Below, piece by piece: positions 22,037 to 32,857 of a stretch of DNA of 61,219 nt. Position numbers and translations under genes: made by a program. Origin of the DNA: Acanthaster planci. Lineage: Eukaryota > Echinodermata > Asteroidea > Valvatida > Acanthasteridae. The stretch covers positions 62,882 through 124,100 of the forward strand of contig NW_019091363.1 in the NCBI RefSeq assembly GCF_001949145.1, written 5' to 3'. Each line of letters starts with the position of its first letter. Positions within the stretch are counted from its first letter, which is position 1. Below the pieces are notes generated by a model. It saw only the letters and a list, made by a program, of their open reading frames with translations, was not told the DNA's origin and searched no databases.

Positions 22037-22723
22037 TGTACCTACTTCATGGTTAACAGACCAGTGCACCAGATTTCATTCAACTTTAACTCGCAAATGG
22101 CTTATTGAATAAACCAAAATAATAATAATAATAATAAAAAAACATGTACACTGTACATTATGTACATGTACATGTGCTCGGCCATGCAGTGACTCACGCA
22201 GGCAAAATGGAATGGTTCTGCAACTTTAAGTAGAAAGTGCTGAGATTTCAAAGAGAAATTATCCACAGTTCTAATCAGGATCGCGCCACTCATAGAAACT
22301 GGTCCAAATTGGTCACAAAACAATCTCTCATCTTGGGTTGCATAACTTACATATATACGTACCTACATGTACATGTAACAGTATGTACAGTACAGGCAAC
22401 ACTGCACACTGGAAACAGCATAAATGAGCAGAAAATCTGACCCAACACAAGGTGTGCACCACAGTCATCATTCTCCTTCTCTTCATACATGTACATGTAC
22501 AATGTATGATAAGAAAACCACAATATTATCAAGTAATAACCATGGTAACAGTGACATTGGCTTTTCAACTGGCCTTTTCAAAAGGGGTACTATGATACAT
22601 GTACATGTACATGTATGCACAACTAAGGTGTACATGTACATGTACGTACATGCTAGGGGTGGTACCAAAGTAATAAATCACAGAGTTACTGGGTCTGGAG
22701 TAACTCGATGTACAGTTTATGTG

Positions 22724-22910
22724 TGCACGGTGCCAGGTACAAGGCACTGCAGGGTACTAAGTCCTACATGGGTACCAGGTACTGCAGGGTACTAAGTCCT
22801 ACATGGGTACCAGGTACTGCCGGGTACTAACTCCTACATGTACATGAGTACCAGGTACACGTGCCAGGTACTGCCAGGTACCGGTAGTGAGTACTACATG
22901 TACATGTAGT
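22724..22910. repeat. 35-bp minisatellite rich in GGTACC
   Basis: Units of 35 bp containing GGTACCAGGTACTGCAGGG then TACTAAGTCCTACAT repeat with TACTAA words at 22755, 22790 and 22825. The array then degenerates into further GGTACC/CAGGTACTGCC words and a TACATG array up to about 22910. Confidence 0.8.
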
Positions 22911-22975
22911 ACAATGAGTGCCATGCAGCATGCACAAACAACCTTAAGGGAACAACATCATTCATCATTCATTAA

Positions 22976-23925
22976 GTTGTTTTTGACAGCTGCGGGCTCT
23001 GATTCCTCATGATGATGCTGGCTACGAGTAATAACAAAGACATGCAAGCGACCGTTCTTAGGAATGTCTGAATGTAGAGGTGCTCAGCTGTGTGTTGGGT
23101 GCTATCCATCAATTTGTACGATTTCTCAATCTCTGGCTGTTCTGTTGATCTTTTTACTGCAAAATTAGCGGACAATTCTGCCACAAAAATCACATTTAAT
23201 TGCTAATGGATGGATGTGCAAGACTGTTTCCAACAAGGTGCATGTACAGTGTACATGTAGATGTACAGTCTGAGATTTCATGAAGTTTTACCTGACGTGA
23301 CTGATATAGTGTTACAAACTTCCCTGGACATTAGTGCGCACAAGCATGCTGGTCTAATTATTGAGTGGCTAGAGGGTGCACTCCGACATAATCCATTATC
23401 AAGCACTAGTCTTGCTGTCTTGGGGGCCTGCTGCAAGCTAAGACTACCGGTATGCTCAAGAATCCAGCCATGGGAACAAGTTTTGGGCAAACAAGTTTCC
23501 TTTTTACATTTCATGAATACATGTATACACAGTAATTGATGCAAATGAGTTATATTCATGCTGTACATGTACATGCATGGTTAAGAAAATTCAATGGTGA
23601 GGGATCACAGAATACCACATAACTTAAAATTATCCCCCCCCCAAAAAAATGAATAGCTACACAAAGAAGGTACACTGTACTTATGTACAATTCATTCCAA
23701 GCATTCAAGTATGAATCCAGGCTGGGGTGGGAGGTCAACTCCCTCCCTCCCACACTGAAAAAATTAATAACAATACCATACATGTAGTAATAGAGAAAAA
23801 ATGACATCCTGTAATTTGTGTAAGAGTTTTTTTGTACGACGGTCACAATGTAATGCATTTACCAAACCTACATGTACATGCACACATGTGTCCAAATGTC
23901 TGTAACATTTGGAAATGTTGCAGAC
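22976..23925. repeat. Duplicated segment, copy A
   Basis: About 950 bp starting GTTGTTTTTGACAGCTGCGG is repeated in direct orientation from 24407. The first 250 bases are over 95 per cent alike by eye; later parts differ by indels. A 73-codon minus-strand open frame (22972-23193) is shared by both copies, but four of the five base differences within it change the residue, so I treat it as non-coding. Confidence 0.8.
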
Positions 23926-24406
23926 CAGTGTTCTAGTCAAGGTGGGAGACGCCGGCAGCACCACCCGTTACAGTAAATTTCTGTACGGCTCTTGAGTTCA
24001 AATTGGCCGTGCTGCCCAGCACAGATTTTCCAAAAAATGAACTGAAATATTGCTGAGAATGGACCAATTTGATCATATTTCAAGCATACAAAGTCGCAAT
24101 TTTGCACTATTTTGCAATTTTAAACAAGTAAAGACACAAGAAATACATGTACATGTATATTTCTCATTTTCTTCGTATCAAAAAACATACCTTCACGATG
24201 ACGTGGGGGAAATCCCTTCTGGGATTCCCCTAAAAACCTAGCTATGAGCTGCTCGAGCTCCGCTCACTGCGCTTGCTACGCTTGGTAATCCAAAAATTTA
24301 CCCAGCACTAAAATAAGCCTATATGTAGTTAGAACACTGGATCTGCACCTGGCAGTGGCTACGCAGACAAAATTCAATATGTTCAAGGATATCAAAAAAA
24401 AAGGAT

Positions 24407-25177
24407 GTTGTTTTTGACAGCTGCGGGCTCTGATTCCTCATGATGACGCTGGCTACAAGTGATAACAAAGTCATGCAAGCGACCGTTCTTAGGAATGTCT
24501 GAATGTAGAGGTGCTCAGCTGTGTGTTGGGTGCTATCCATCAATTTGTACGATTTCTCAATCTCTGGCTGTTCTGTTGATCTTTTTACTTCAAAATTAGC
24601 GGACAATTCTGCCACAAAAATCACATTTAATTGTTAATGGATGGATGTGCAAGACTGTTTCCAACAAGGTGCATGTACATTGTATAGTCGGTGAGATTTC
24701 ATAAAGGATCACCTGACATGTCCAATAATGCTGCCGATACAAACTTCCCAGGACATTAGTGCGCACAAGCATGCTGGTCTAATTATTGAGTGGCTAGAGG
24801 GTGCACTCTGACATGATTCATTATCAAGCACTAGTCTTGCTGTCTTGGGGGACAGCAAGCCAAGACTATGCATACAAAGTTTCAGGCAAACTACATGTAA
24901 GTTCATTTTTATATTTCCTGAATATACAACGTAATTGATGCATTCCAAGCACTCAAGTATGAATCCAAGATGGGATGGGAGGTCAACTCCCCCCCCCCGA
25001 TAAAAGTTAATAACAATACCGTACATGTACACTGTAATAATAAAAAACGATGACATCCTGTAATTTGTGTAAGAGTTCTTTGTACAACGGTCACAATGTA
25101 ATGCATTTACCGTACCTACATGTACAGTTGTACACGTGTCCAAATGTCTGCAACATTTGGAAATGTTGCAGACATTT
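24407..25177. repeat. Duplicated segment, copy B
   Basis: This is the counterpart of 22976-23925 with net loss of about 180 bases. It ends at a hairpin (25142-25177: two 17-base arms around GG, arms starting AAATGTCTGCAACATTT), which in copy A is broken by substitutions after AAATGTTGCAGAC. Confidence 0.8.
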
Positions 25178-26020
25178 TAGAAAACTATTGGATCTGCCCG
25201 ACATTGGCTACACAGACAGAGTAATACGGATGTTGGAAAAGAAGTCTGGGTCCAAGTTTCCAATTGGTAGATACATGTAGACCTAAGCAGATAACAGGAT
25301 ACAAATTTGGAGCCAGACTGGGCAGATCAACAGAAGGCAACTTACATGTACATGTTAGTACTACTCTTAGAGACCTGAAGTTAGTACATGTACCAACGTC
25401 CAAGATGATGTACGGTAGTCGCCAGGTCCCTATTTCACAACTTACTATGAAACCAATGTGACTTGACAATACCTGTAGGTGATGACATTAGGGGCCTAGC
25501 AACTACACCATCATGGACGTTAGTGCTACCGGGTAGTTTGAATTGCCACATGAAGAACATTGCAATCTTGAGCTCAGCGAACAGGAGGGTTTCTCATTTA
25601 AATGGAAAATTTTCTTTTCTTAAAACTGGAAGACGCAAGTCAACATCCGGGAGCTTTGCGACCTTTTTGCAGTGAAAACAAACCACTCCATTCTGACATT
25701 AAAAGTCAGCGGTGTTTTCATCTCGCTGTGACCTCAGGTTGCAAAAGCGCCAGGATGAACACGCGCAGTCGCGTCCATCCATACATGTACAGTACATGTA
25801 TGTGAGCAAACCTTACCACCATCATCCTCTGATTCACACTGAACATGCTGACTCCGGGCTAAGGTTTGGAAGATAAATGCTGCTGAGAGGTACATGTATG
25901 TACATCTTTGGGATACAATGAAAAGATATTTTGAATGAAATCAATAAGTGGAAGCAAACACCTGCTAGGCCTATGTACATGTACTGTACATGTATGACGG
26001 GTAGGGCTTACTCTATAAAG

Positions 26021-26101
26021 ATGGACAAAGTGATGGACTGGAGCTACACCAACTGAGCTATCCAGCCTTATGTTGGCTCTTCCCATTTGTCAATATCTTT
26101 G
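26021..26101 (-). mobile_element. tRNA-derived SINE, 5' part, minus strand
   Basis: Read on the minus strand: AAGATATTGACAAATGGGAA, then GAGCCAACATAAGGC, then the tRNA D-arm-like GGATAGCTCAGTTGGTGTAGC, then CTCCAGTCCATCACTTTGTCC. The middle of the tRNA-like head (anticodon and T arm) is deleted compared with the copy at 26344. The two copies face each other 242 bases apart. Confidence 0.7.
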
Positions 26102-26343
26102 TTCAGAGGGTGCAAGTCAGAAGCCAATAAACCTGAAACACCACGTACCAGTAGCCAGGGATCACACCCCGATAGGGCCTAAAGTAACATTAACACGATA
26201 CAACCTGGGAAGTGATGAACAAGGATCACTTGAAGAGGATAGGCCTACAGCTTTTTGAACATACATGTAAATCATGATACATTTAAAACTATTTAAGGGA
26301 AACTGACTAGGTGTTTACAAATGATTACAAAGATATAAATTAT

Positions 26344-26485
26344 AAGATATTGACAAATGGAAAGAGCTACCAACACACGGTTACACGTAGATAGCTCAGT
26401 TGGTAGAGCACCGGTACGGTGTTCCAGAGATCGCAGGTTCAAATCCCGCTCCACTCAATTTCTTTGTTCATCATTACAGTATTTT
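26344..26485 (+). mobile_element. tRNA-derived SINE with box A and box B
   Basis: The element starts AAGATATTGACAAATGG like its inverted partner at 26101. It then has TAGCTCAGTTGGTAGAGC (D arm, internal promoter box A) and GGTTCAAATCCCGC (T arm, box B), followed by CTCCACTCAATTTCTTTGTTC. The T stem has one mismatch, the anticodon arm pairs poorly and the loop lacks U33, so this is a SINE head and not a working tRNA gene. RNA polymerase III could still recognise the boxes. Confidence 0.75.
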
Positions 26486-26630
26486 TTTTTTAACTGAGAT
26501 TAATTTGTTTAATATCTTGGGCACGGTTAAATTTTTTCAAATTGGCTACCACCATTTATTAACTAATGATGTCCTCTCTCTTATGAAATCGAGAAATCCA
26601 ATTTACTGACACAGATGACTGAGCACAAAA

Positions 26631-27840
26631 CAGTTCAATCAACCATGTCAGAACTGGTCTTGCACCAGATAGATGTTTTGGTAAAGAACCTTGTCAGCCC
26701 AGTGCAGGGCTTTTGTTGGGACTCTAAATTATGCAATCCTCAGCATGTTATTTCATTGCACACTCCTTAAAGTTGAAAAGAATGTTCATTTTCTCACACC
26801 AGCAAAATTCAGCTTACAACTGAGCAGCGTGTGTTTGTGGTAACAGAGTGGTTGAGGACCGGAAGCCTCCAGCAAGTAACAGATACATTTGGTCGGCACT
26901 TTCCTGACTGTGCCATTCCCACCAGGTCAACAATTTTGAAAAACATCTAAAAGTACCAATGGGAGGGGACAAGCTTGAATCTCAACAAGGGTCGCTCAGG
27001 CCAACGAAGAACAGCAATATCAGATGTGAACATCAGGGCTGTCTGTGAGTTGCTACCCTGGTACAAAGAGACCGTCATGTGTCTGCCAGGAGAAATGGGC
27101 TAGAAATTTCACCCTCCTCTTTCCATAAGATTATTCGATTGGACATCCAATGGTACCCTTACAAGATGCACAGGCAACACGAACTCCTTGATGCAGATCT
27201 ACCCAGATGATTAAGAGTATGCCAGTGGTTCCTTGACCGGCATCCCGGATTCTTTTTCATGAATGGCCAAGTCAATAACCAGAATGTCCGCCAATACGCT
27301 CTGATGCATACCCCATCCAACTTCAGTTTTGACGTAAAAATGAGCCGAGAGAAGATTTCTCTTTGGATAGGTCTGTGTGGAGATGGCACTGTCATTGGAC
27401 CCTATTTCTTTGATGGCAATCTCAATGGTGAACGTTACCTTGAGATTATCAACAACGAAATTGTACTGCAGTTACAGTAACACTTTGAACAGTACGGTGG
27501 AATGTTTCGCTGCTATGTTGAGCCTAGGATGGAGCTCCAGCGCATCGTTGGATCATCATGGGGGAAAGGCTATGAGAGCTGCTCAACACGAGAGTAATTG
27601 AGATCAACCATGAGACTGAGTGGCCACCAAGGTGCCCTGACCTAACCCCTTGTGAGTTATTTTCGTGAGAAAATCTTAAGAACCAAGTTTACAAGTTACC
27701 ACCCCAACATGCCCAAGATATCAATGACCTACACGGTACATGGTCTTTCTTTTCTTTTAGGTGTGAAAATCCTTGGCAAGTTGGAGTTAGGCTGCAGTGA
27801 ATCTGGTGCAAGACCAGTTCTGACATGGTTGATTACACTG
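26631..27840 (+). mobile_element. Mariner-like (IS630/Tc1-mariner) DNA transposon, dead
   Basis: A 34-bp perfect inverted repeat, AATCAACCATGTCAGAACTG plus GTCTTGCACCAGAT at 26637-26670, is mirrored at 27801-27834. With two mismatches it extends to CAGT at 26631 and ACTG at 27840, the usual Tc1-type terminus. The 1.2-kb length fits the superfamily. I could not see a TA duplication next to either end. It carries a transposase pseudogene on the plus strand. Confidence 0.88.
26815..27660 (+). pseudogene. Mariner-like transposase pseudogene
   Basis: The N-terminal helix-turn-helix region reads E-Q-R-V-F-V-V-T-E-W-L-R-T-G-S-L-Q-Q-V, then P-T-R-S-T-I-L-K-N-I before a stop. Then come L-N-L-N-K-G-R-S-G-Q-R-R-T-A and, after a frameshift, V-S-A-R-R-N-G-L and C-Q-W-F-L-D-R-H-P. 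A long clean block from 27259 has M-N-G-Q-V-N-N-Q-N-V-R-Q-Y-A, I-G-P-Y-F-F-D-G-N-L-N-G-E-R-Y-L. Finally D-G-A-P-A-H (second catalytic Asp, 27528-27530) and P-D-L-T-P-C-E-L. The block that should hold the first catalytic Asp, just before M-N-G-Q, is missing, and there are at least four stops, so it is inactive. Confidence 0.87.
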
Positions 27841-30800
27841 CTTCACGCTTAGTCATCTTGACAGTAAATTGGATTTCTTGGTGTCATAAGAAAGAGGAGC
27901 CGAGATCATGGTGGTGGCTAATTTCCAAAATATTTAACCATGTCGAAGTCACCAAGAAATTAATCTCGGTTTCCTTTTTTAACCCCCCCCCCTTACATGC
28001 CTTATAATCAGTTATCAGCAACTACGACGTAGCAAGCCTAGTCAGTTTCCCTAAATAGTTTGTTTCACAAAAAATGTTAATAACAGCTCACATAAGCCAG
28101 GAATTAGAGTAAGTTATGATGAAGACGAAGCCTCACATCACACCGGGCACGTACAAGTGTACATCATGTACAGTACATGTGCATGAACACGAAAGGACAA
28201 AGTGCTGAGGAAGACAAGATAGTCTGGTCCCGCTAATTGTGCGAGGTACGCGGTAATAACGCAGAGAAGATCTACAGGAACAAGGTGTAGGAAAAAGTAA
28301 CAAATGAAAACGCTTGGTGGCGCCATTCATTTTGATCCGCAGACGTGCAGGTTACAGATCAGTAAATAAGCTGCCCCATACACAGTGATAAATATCCCCA
28401 CATCAAAAAGCAGGAAAAATGCTTATAAGTTTCTCAGGTGTTCAAGACACATATCAAATTAAACTCACTTCCCCATCTTTCACCTCCTTTCAATTTTCAG
28501 TGGCTTAACCGATGACTTTTGTAGATATTTCTCTCCAAAAAAAATCACCCCTCAAAACAGTCATGATGTCCATCGCCACTTTGAAAATTGACGCCTACAC
28601 TCTATTGGAAAACGGCACGATTTAGAGGGATCAGTTTCGCCTGGTACTTTCGAAATACAAGCTGGCAGTCCTGCTGGTAGATTCCATCCTCCATCTTAAA
28701 AAACACCCAATCCACGCGCCACGAAATGCTCTAATAGCAGAGAATTTGACAGTCGCTGTCGCGGAGGCTGGGACTTGTTTATTGAATCTGCACACAGACA
28801 TTTGTTTTATTGCCCACGTGTCAGAATAATTGCACCGCTGCAATTAACACTTTAACCCAACACTTGTTTCAGTGTTCTGTGTCCTTGCTCTATGTTAAGA
28901 CACATAAAATCAAAGCTTATTTCGTAATCTTTCATTGGGTGTAATCTTGGATGACTTTGGAAATCTCCATCCAAATTTCGATCACCCCTAGTGCATCCAC
29001 TTTGTTGCTATGGTTCTCAATACTTTCATGTGTCCACCGTTCTGAAACACAACTCCTTCCCAGGGCGTGAAAAAGCCTTACAATTTAGCCTTACCCCTCC
29101 CAAAAAGCCTGAAGAGGATACAGAAAGTCCCCATTTTTTCCAGGCAATGTGCGTACCCCCCATTAATAATTAAACCCAATTAGCTGAGTCTATCTCGTGC
29201 TATTTATCCTCAGCTCGATCATCATCCCTTCTTTTTTCAATATTCCGATTGGACATTGAAAGCCAACTGTAGCCTTGTATAGATTTGTCTGTACATGATA
29301 CTTATTTGCCACCGCATCAATGCAAAATGCATCAGTAGACTAGTGCAATGTTGATCAATAGGCATTTCATTTTATTTCACTACATGTAGTATTATTATTT
29401 AACACGCATATAGCAGCAGAATGGACTGCGCACGTGCATATATCTTGCAAACTTATTATGGGCTCATGTCTTTGAACCATGACAGACGGCAGCGGTTTTC
29501 ATTGAGCACTAGACAAAAACGTTACCCTCTCGCGAGACTCAGGTCACATTATCCGTCGCCTGGTAACAAGTCAGTAAAACGAACATATGACGGCATTGTG
29601 TGCGTTGCATTGTATGAAAGTAGCAACAGGTAGACGAACAGCATTTTTATCCTTTTCCTTTTTCATTGCCAGTGGGCGGGAACGAAAACTAGATTCTGCA
29701 TACGAAAAAGTTTTCCATGGAACAGACGATTCCTTCGTGGATTTTATGCGCATGGGCAATCATCCGGTATATTCAGCTGGTACAACACAGCAAATGGGTT
29801 GGCTGGCGGGCCGACTGTAAAAAGGCACCAACGGTTGTGAGTACACCCAAACACTATCGGGTGGTCCGTTGACTGCGCAGCTTGACATTGTGAATTAAAT
29901 ACTCTCGCCTGCCTTTATAAGACACCAGAGAAAACGGCGACAAACTTGGCCAAGGGGAAGAAGAAACACCTTCTGGTAAGTTGGTAATTCCTTACTTTCT
30001 TCTCCATTCGTGAAGTTTTAGACAACTGACAAAATACACAAGCCGAATTAAGGCTTGCAGCTCTACACATCGTTTTCAGGAGCTTGAACGAAGGAAGGGT
30101 CATGACATTGTAAACTGATATGCATCATACATTCCTTCAAGTGAAACTCTCCACGGTGAGAAAGTTGTTGAGATCATCACCTTTAATCCTGAAAGAAAGG
30201 AGCTGTTTTTGGACCATCTCACAGATAGACATCTCACTGGGATTCTCCAAGGATAAACTAAGAACTTGGCTGTCCCATGGTTGGTCTTTCAGAAGATTTG
30301 CAGGCATGTTAAAACAATAATGATCATACAACTGTGAAGTTTGAATTTAATCCATTAACACATTGATTTGTTGTTATAAGGTAGTTAGTTGGCAACACGC
30401 AAATAGCCTGAGCCGTGTATTAAGCACTTAAAATGGAAAAACTGCACAATATTTTGGCCTTGTCCAAGCTAAATGGGCTTTGCGTGAAAACAGCATGCCC
30501 AGTTTTCACAAAATTGGTGTCAAAATAACGTCAATACAAGTGCATGCCCCCTACAGCTCATATACGGCGACCTGTTTGAATTCAGCGCATGTGATCTGTC
30601 TTGGCCCTACAAGCTAGCATTTCGCCAGAACAGTGTGCCCGAGTTTACAAATGTATGAATTAAAATGCATTACAACTCAAGTATGGGTGAAAATTGACTG
30701 GAAGGCCGTATAGAAGGGTTACCGTTGGCTACATGGAACACTCTTGAACAGTTTCGCTCACACAGGTGAAATTTCTGGGCAGGCACCTGTTTTCTCAAGG

Positions 30801-31132
30801 GGGCACAGAAAGAAACGTACTAGGCGCATAAGTGGTGCACGTTTTAAAATGTCAATTTGGGGGGAGTACTTTAGCCGGCAGACACGAACCCCCCCCCTGC
30901 CTCCGTATTACACCCGTTAGTACCGCACTATATATATTGGGCACACGGTCTAAATTTTTGAAAGTAAACGCGATATTTGTTCAAAACTGCAGCAAGGGCT
31001 GTGATAACATGTCACAAAAGGTGCGGCAGCTCTTGGTGATGGGATTGATGTACCGAAAAATTGACATGCCCTCTGGGGTGAAAACGTAATCAGTGCTCTG
31101 GAAGGCTATTTGGAAGGTGATACATAATACTG
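27841..31132. other. Intergenic sequence, no supported gene
   Basis: Apart from C-rich runs near 27985 and a few short palindromes I see no transposon ends, RNA genes or conserved protein segments. A minus-strand open frame at 30137-30331 (N-M-P-A-N-L-L-K-D-Q-P-W-D) has a protein-like composition but no clear splice sites. Confidence 0.5.
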
Positions 31133-31255
31133 CACTCCGGAGTGTAGTTTTCGTATAAGTACCGAACACTCCGGAGTGTAGTTTTCGTGTAAGTACCGAA
31201 CACTCCGGAGTGTAGTTTTTGTGTAAGTACCGAACACTCCGGAGTGTGGTTTTCT
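31133..31255. repeat. 34-bp tandem repeat with palindromic core CACTCCGGAGTG
   Basis: Units start at 31133, 31167, 31201 and 31235, exactly 34 bp apart. Each holds the 12-bp perfect palindrome CACTCCGGAGTG followed by TAGTTTTCGTGTAAGTACCG. The fourth unit diverges after 20 bases. The period is not a multiple of three, so it is not a coding repeat. Confidence 0.92.
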
Positions 31256-31960
31256 TGCAAATACAGTTTCGTCTGGTCCCTGGAAGAAGGCATTTGAAGA
31301 CATCGATCCGTTACAATGTGTGTTGGGTTTAAGACAAAAGACCTGAGAATACCAGTCTGCTGAGCAAACGACACTTTATTTCTTAACCTTATTGTTGCTG
31401 CACATACGCGACGTATCAATGATATCTCCAAGTTTAATTAACAGCATGAGCGCTTTGTTCACCATTTATTACAAATCAAATTTAAGGCGATTATAGCGCA
31501 GCTGCGCGTGCGGTGCCGAATAGCAGAAAATGTCAAGGCCTTAGGCCATTCATATTTAAATCCGCACACAACTGCTGTCGTTTCATCAGACCACCCTTCT
31601 CCCTGTGCGTTTACAGCATACGCAGACGTTCTGACGCTCCCCCCCGTAGGCAGACGAGCTTCACTTGTTTCGCCAATCTAAAAGCTGTGTTCAGCAATTG
31701 AACACAACCTTGCTCTCATTCTGCAAACATCTTTAGATGCAAAACATTTGGTGTTCGATTCTTGCAACCATCAGTTTTCGATAGCTATCCGTTCAAAGTC
31801 TAACCTGTGTAACATTTAAATATGCTTAGGCCTTTGTACAAACTTTAAAAAGTGAAGCAACGTTAGACACGGCTAAACACAGGTTTTTTTCGCAGTGTTG
31901 AGTAGATAATTTGCACCGGTAACTTGATAAATATCTCAATGGTGATGAAAGGGACTGTTT

Positions 31961-32036
31961 TATAAAGATTTTCGACGACACAAAAACTAGTGGCGCTATA
32001 GCGCCACTAGTTTTTGTGTCGTCGAAAATCTTTATA
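31961..32036. repeat. 76-bp perfect palindrome
   Basis: The 38-base left arm begins TATAAAGATTTTCGACGACA and ends GGCGCTA. The right arm is its exact complement with no spacer; the centre is between 31998 and 31999 (GCGCTA|TAGCGC). No mismatch is seen. Confidence 0.95.
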
Positions 32037-32510
32037 GTGACATATTAATGGCATCATCATTGTATTAAATACAGAATTTGTGAGCGTCGTGCTTCGATAT
32101 CAGTATCGACATTCCTCCACTCTCCCACCCCTGCAAACATACTTTATGAACAGCTCCTATAGGGCAAACTCGGGACGTTGGTAGATGCCAATGAGCTAGA
32201 AATGCAGACTCAAGGACGCTGAAAATAGATCACAAAACAAAGCCCGAATGGAGAAAATAGATAATAAAAGAACGGATTTTTGTGTTACGAAATTATTTTC
32301 AATTATTTTTGTCATCAATATCTTAAAAGCACCGTTTCACAATTAAACCTTAAAGGCGGAACTTAAATTTTAAAATACAACAGGGCACCGAACCCTTGGC
32401 TGTCACAGGTTTAAATCGTTCTTGTACAGAATCCTGCTATAACATGCACCAATGACATTATTCTGGAGTAGTTCTGACCAATCTCTAAATTGCCATAATA
32501 TGGCCTATGC

Positions 32511-32857
32511 GGTTCGTAAGTGTGACGTCACTTCAGTTTAAACCAAACCCACTGCACGTGTACTGCACATAGAGTTTCATGCATTGATCGCCGTTTACAT
32601 GGGCCGTTTTCCAATACTTGACTTGGGCTCCGTCTCAGGCTTCAACTGTTTTTTTTTTACGTCCGGACTTTGAGGTTATAAGTGCAATAGTAAGTCTGAT
32701 AGTGCCACAAAACATCAAGTAAGATGTGAAAGAGCCAAACATTACAGTATTTCAATTCAAGTTAAACGCTACAGGCCCACCATCGAGGATTGGTTTCCTA
32801 CAGTCGAGTATTGGAAACCATGGAACCGGAAGGTTTTGACGAAGTCACTTACAAACC
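32511..32857. mobile_element. Inverted-repeat element with CRE-like end, copy 1
   Basis: The left end GGTTCGTAAGTGTGACGTCACTTC and right end GACGAAGTCACTTACAAACC form an imperfect terminal inverted repeat (GTTYGTAAGTG). The same left end, followed by a related 20 bases, starts a second copy at 46414. The two copies differ in length, as expected of MITEs from one family. Confidence 0.6.

Larger units (their letters stand above)
1..28200. repeat. TACATGTA/ACCGGT microsatellite-rich domain
   Basis: Short arrays of the self-complementary hexamer TACATG, often joined to TACCGGTA, occur at very high frequency from the left edge to about 28 kb. Dense clusters sit at 3014-3069, 3715-4015, 4850-5230, 5665-5690, 6204-6320, 14240-14500, 18645-18775, 20515-20680, 22490-22650 and 22840-22910. 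The longest uninterrupted run I see is 5128-5154. They lie in introns, intergenic DNA and inside transposon remnants. From about 28 kb rightwards the motif is sporadic (for example 35967, 36844, 55460). Confidence 0.85.

Noticed and set aside
22972-24624. A duplicated membrane-protein exon (both copies share an open minus-strand frame)
   Set aside because: Most differences between the copies change residues, no splice signals are evident, and the homology extends well beyond the frame.
26388-26460. A functional tRNA gene
   Set aside because: Box A and box B words are present, but the T stem has a mismatch, the anticodon arm pairs poorly and position 33 is not T. The same head occurs in a second copy with shared 5' sequence, so it is a SINE.
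31133-31255. A CRISPR array
   Set aside because: The units are contiguous with no variable spacers, and the context is an animal genome.
31090-31431. A 113-codon minus-strand gene over the 34-bp tandem repeat
   Set aside because: The period is not a multiple of three, so each unit is read in a different frame. The open frame is a by-product of the repeat.
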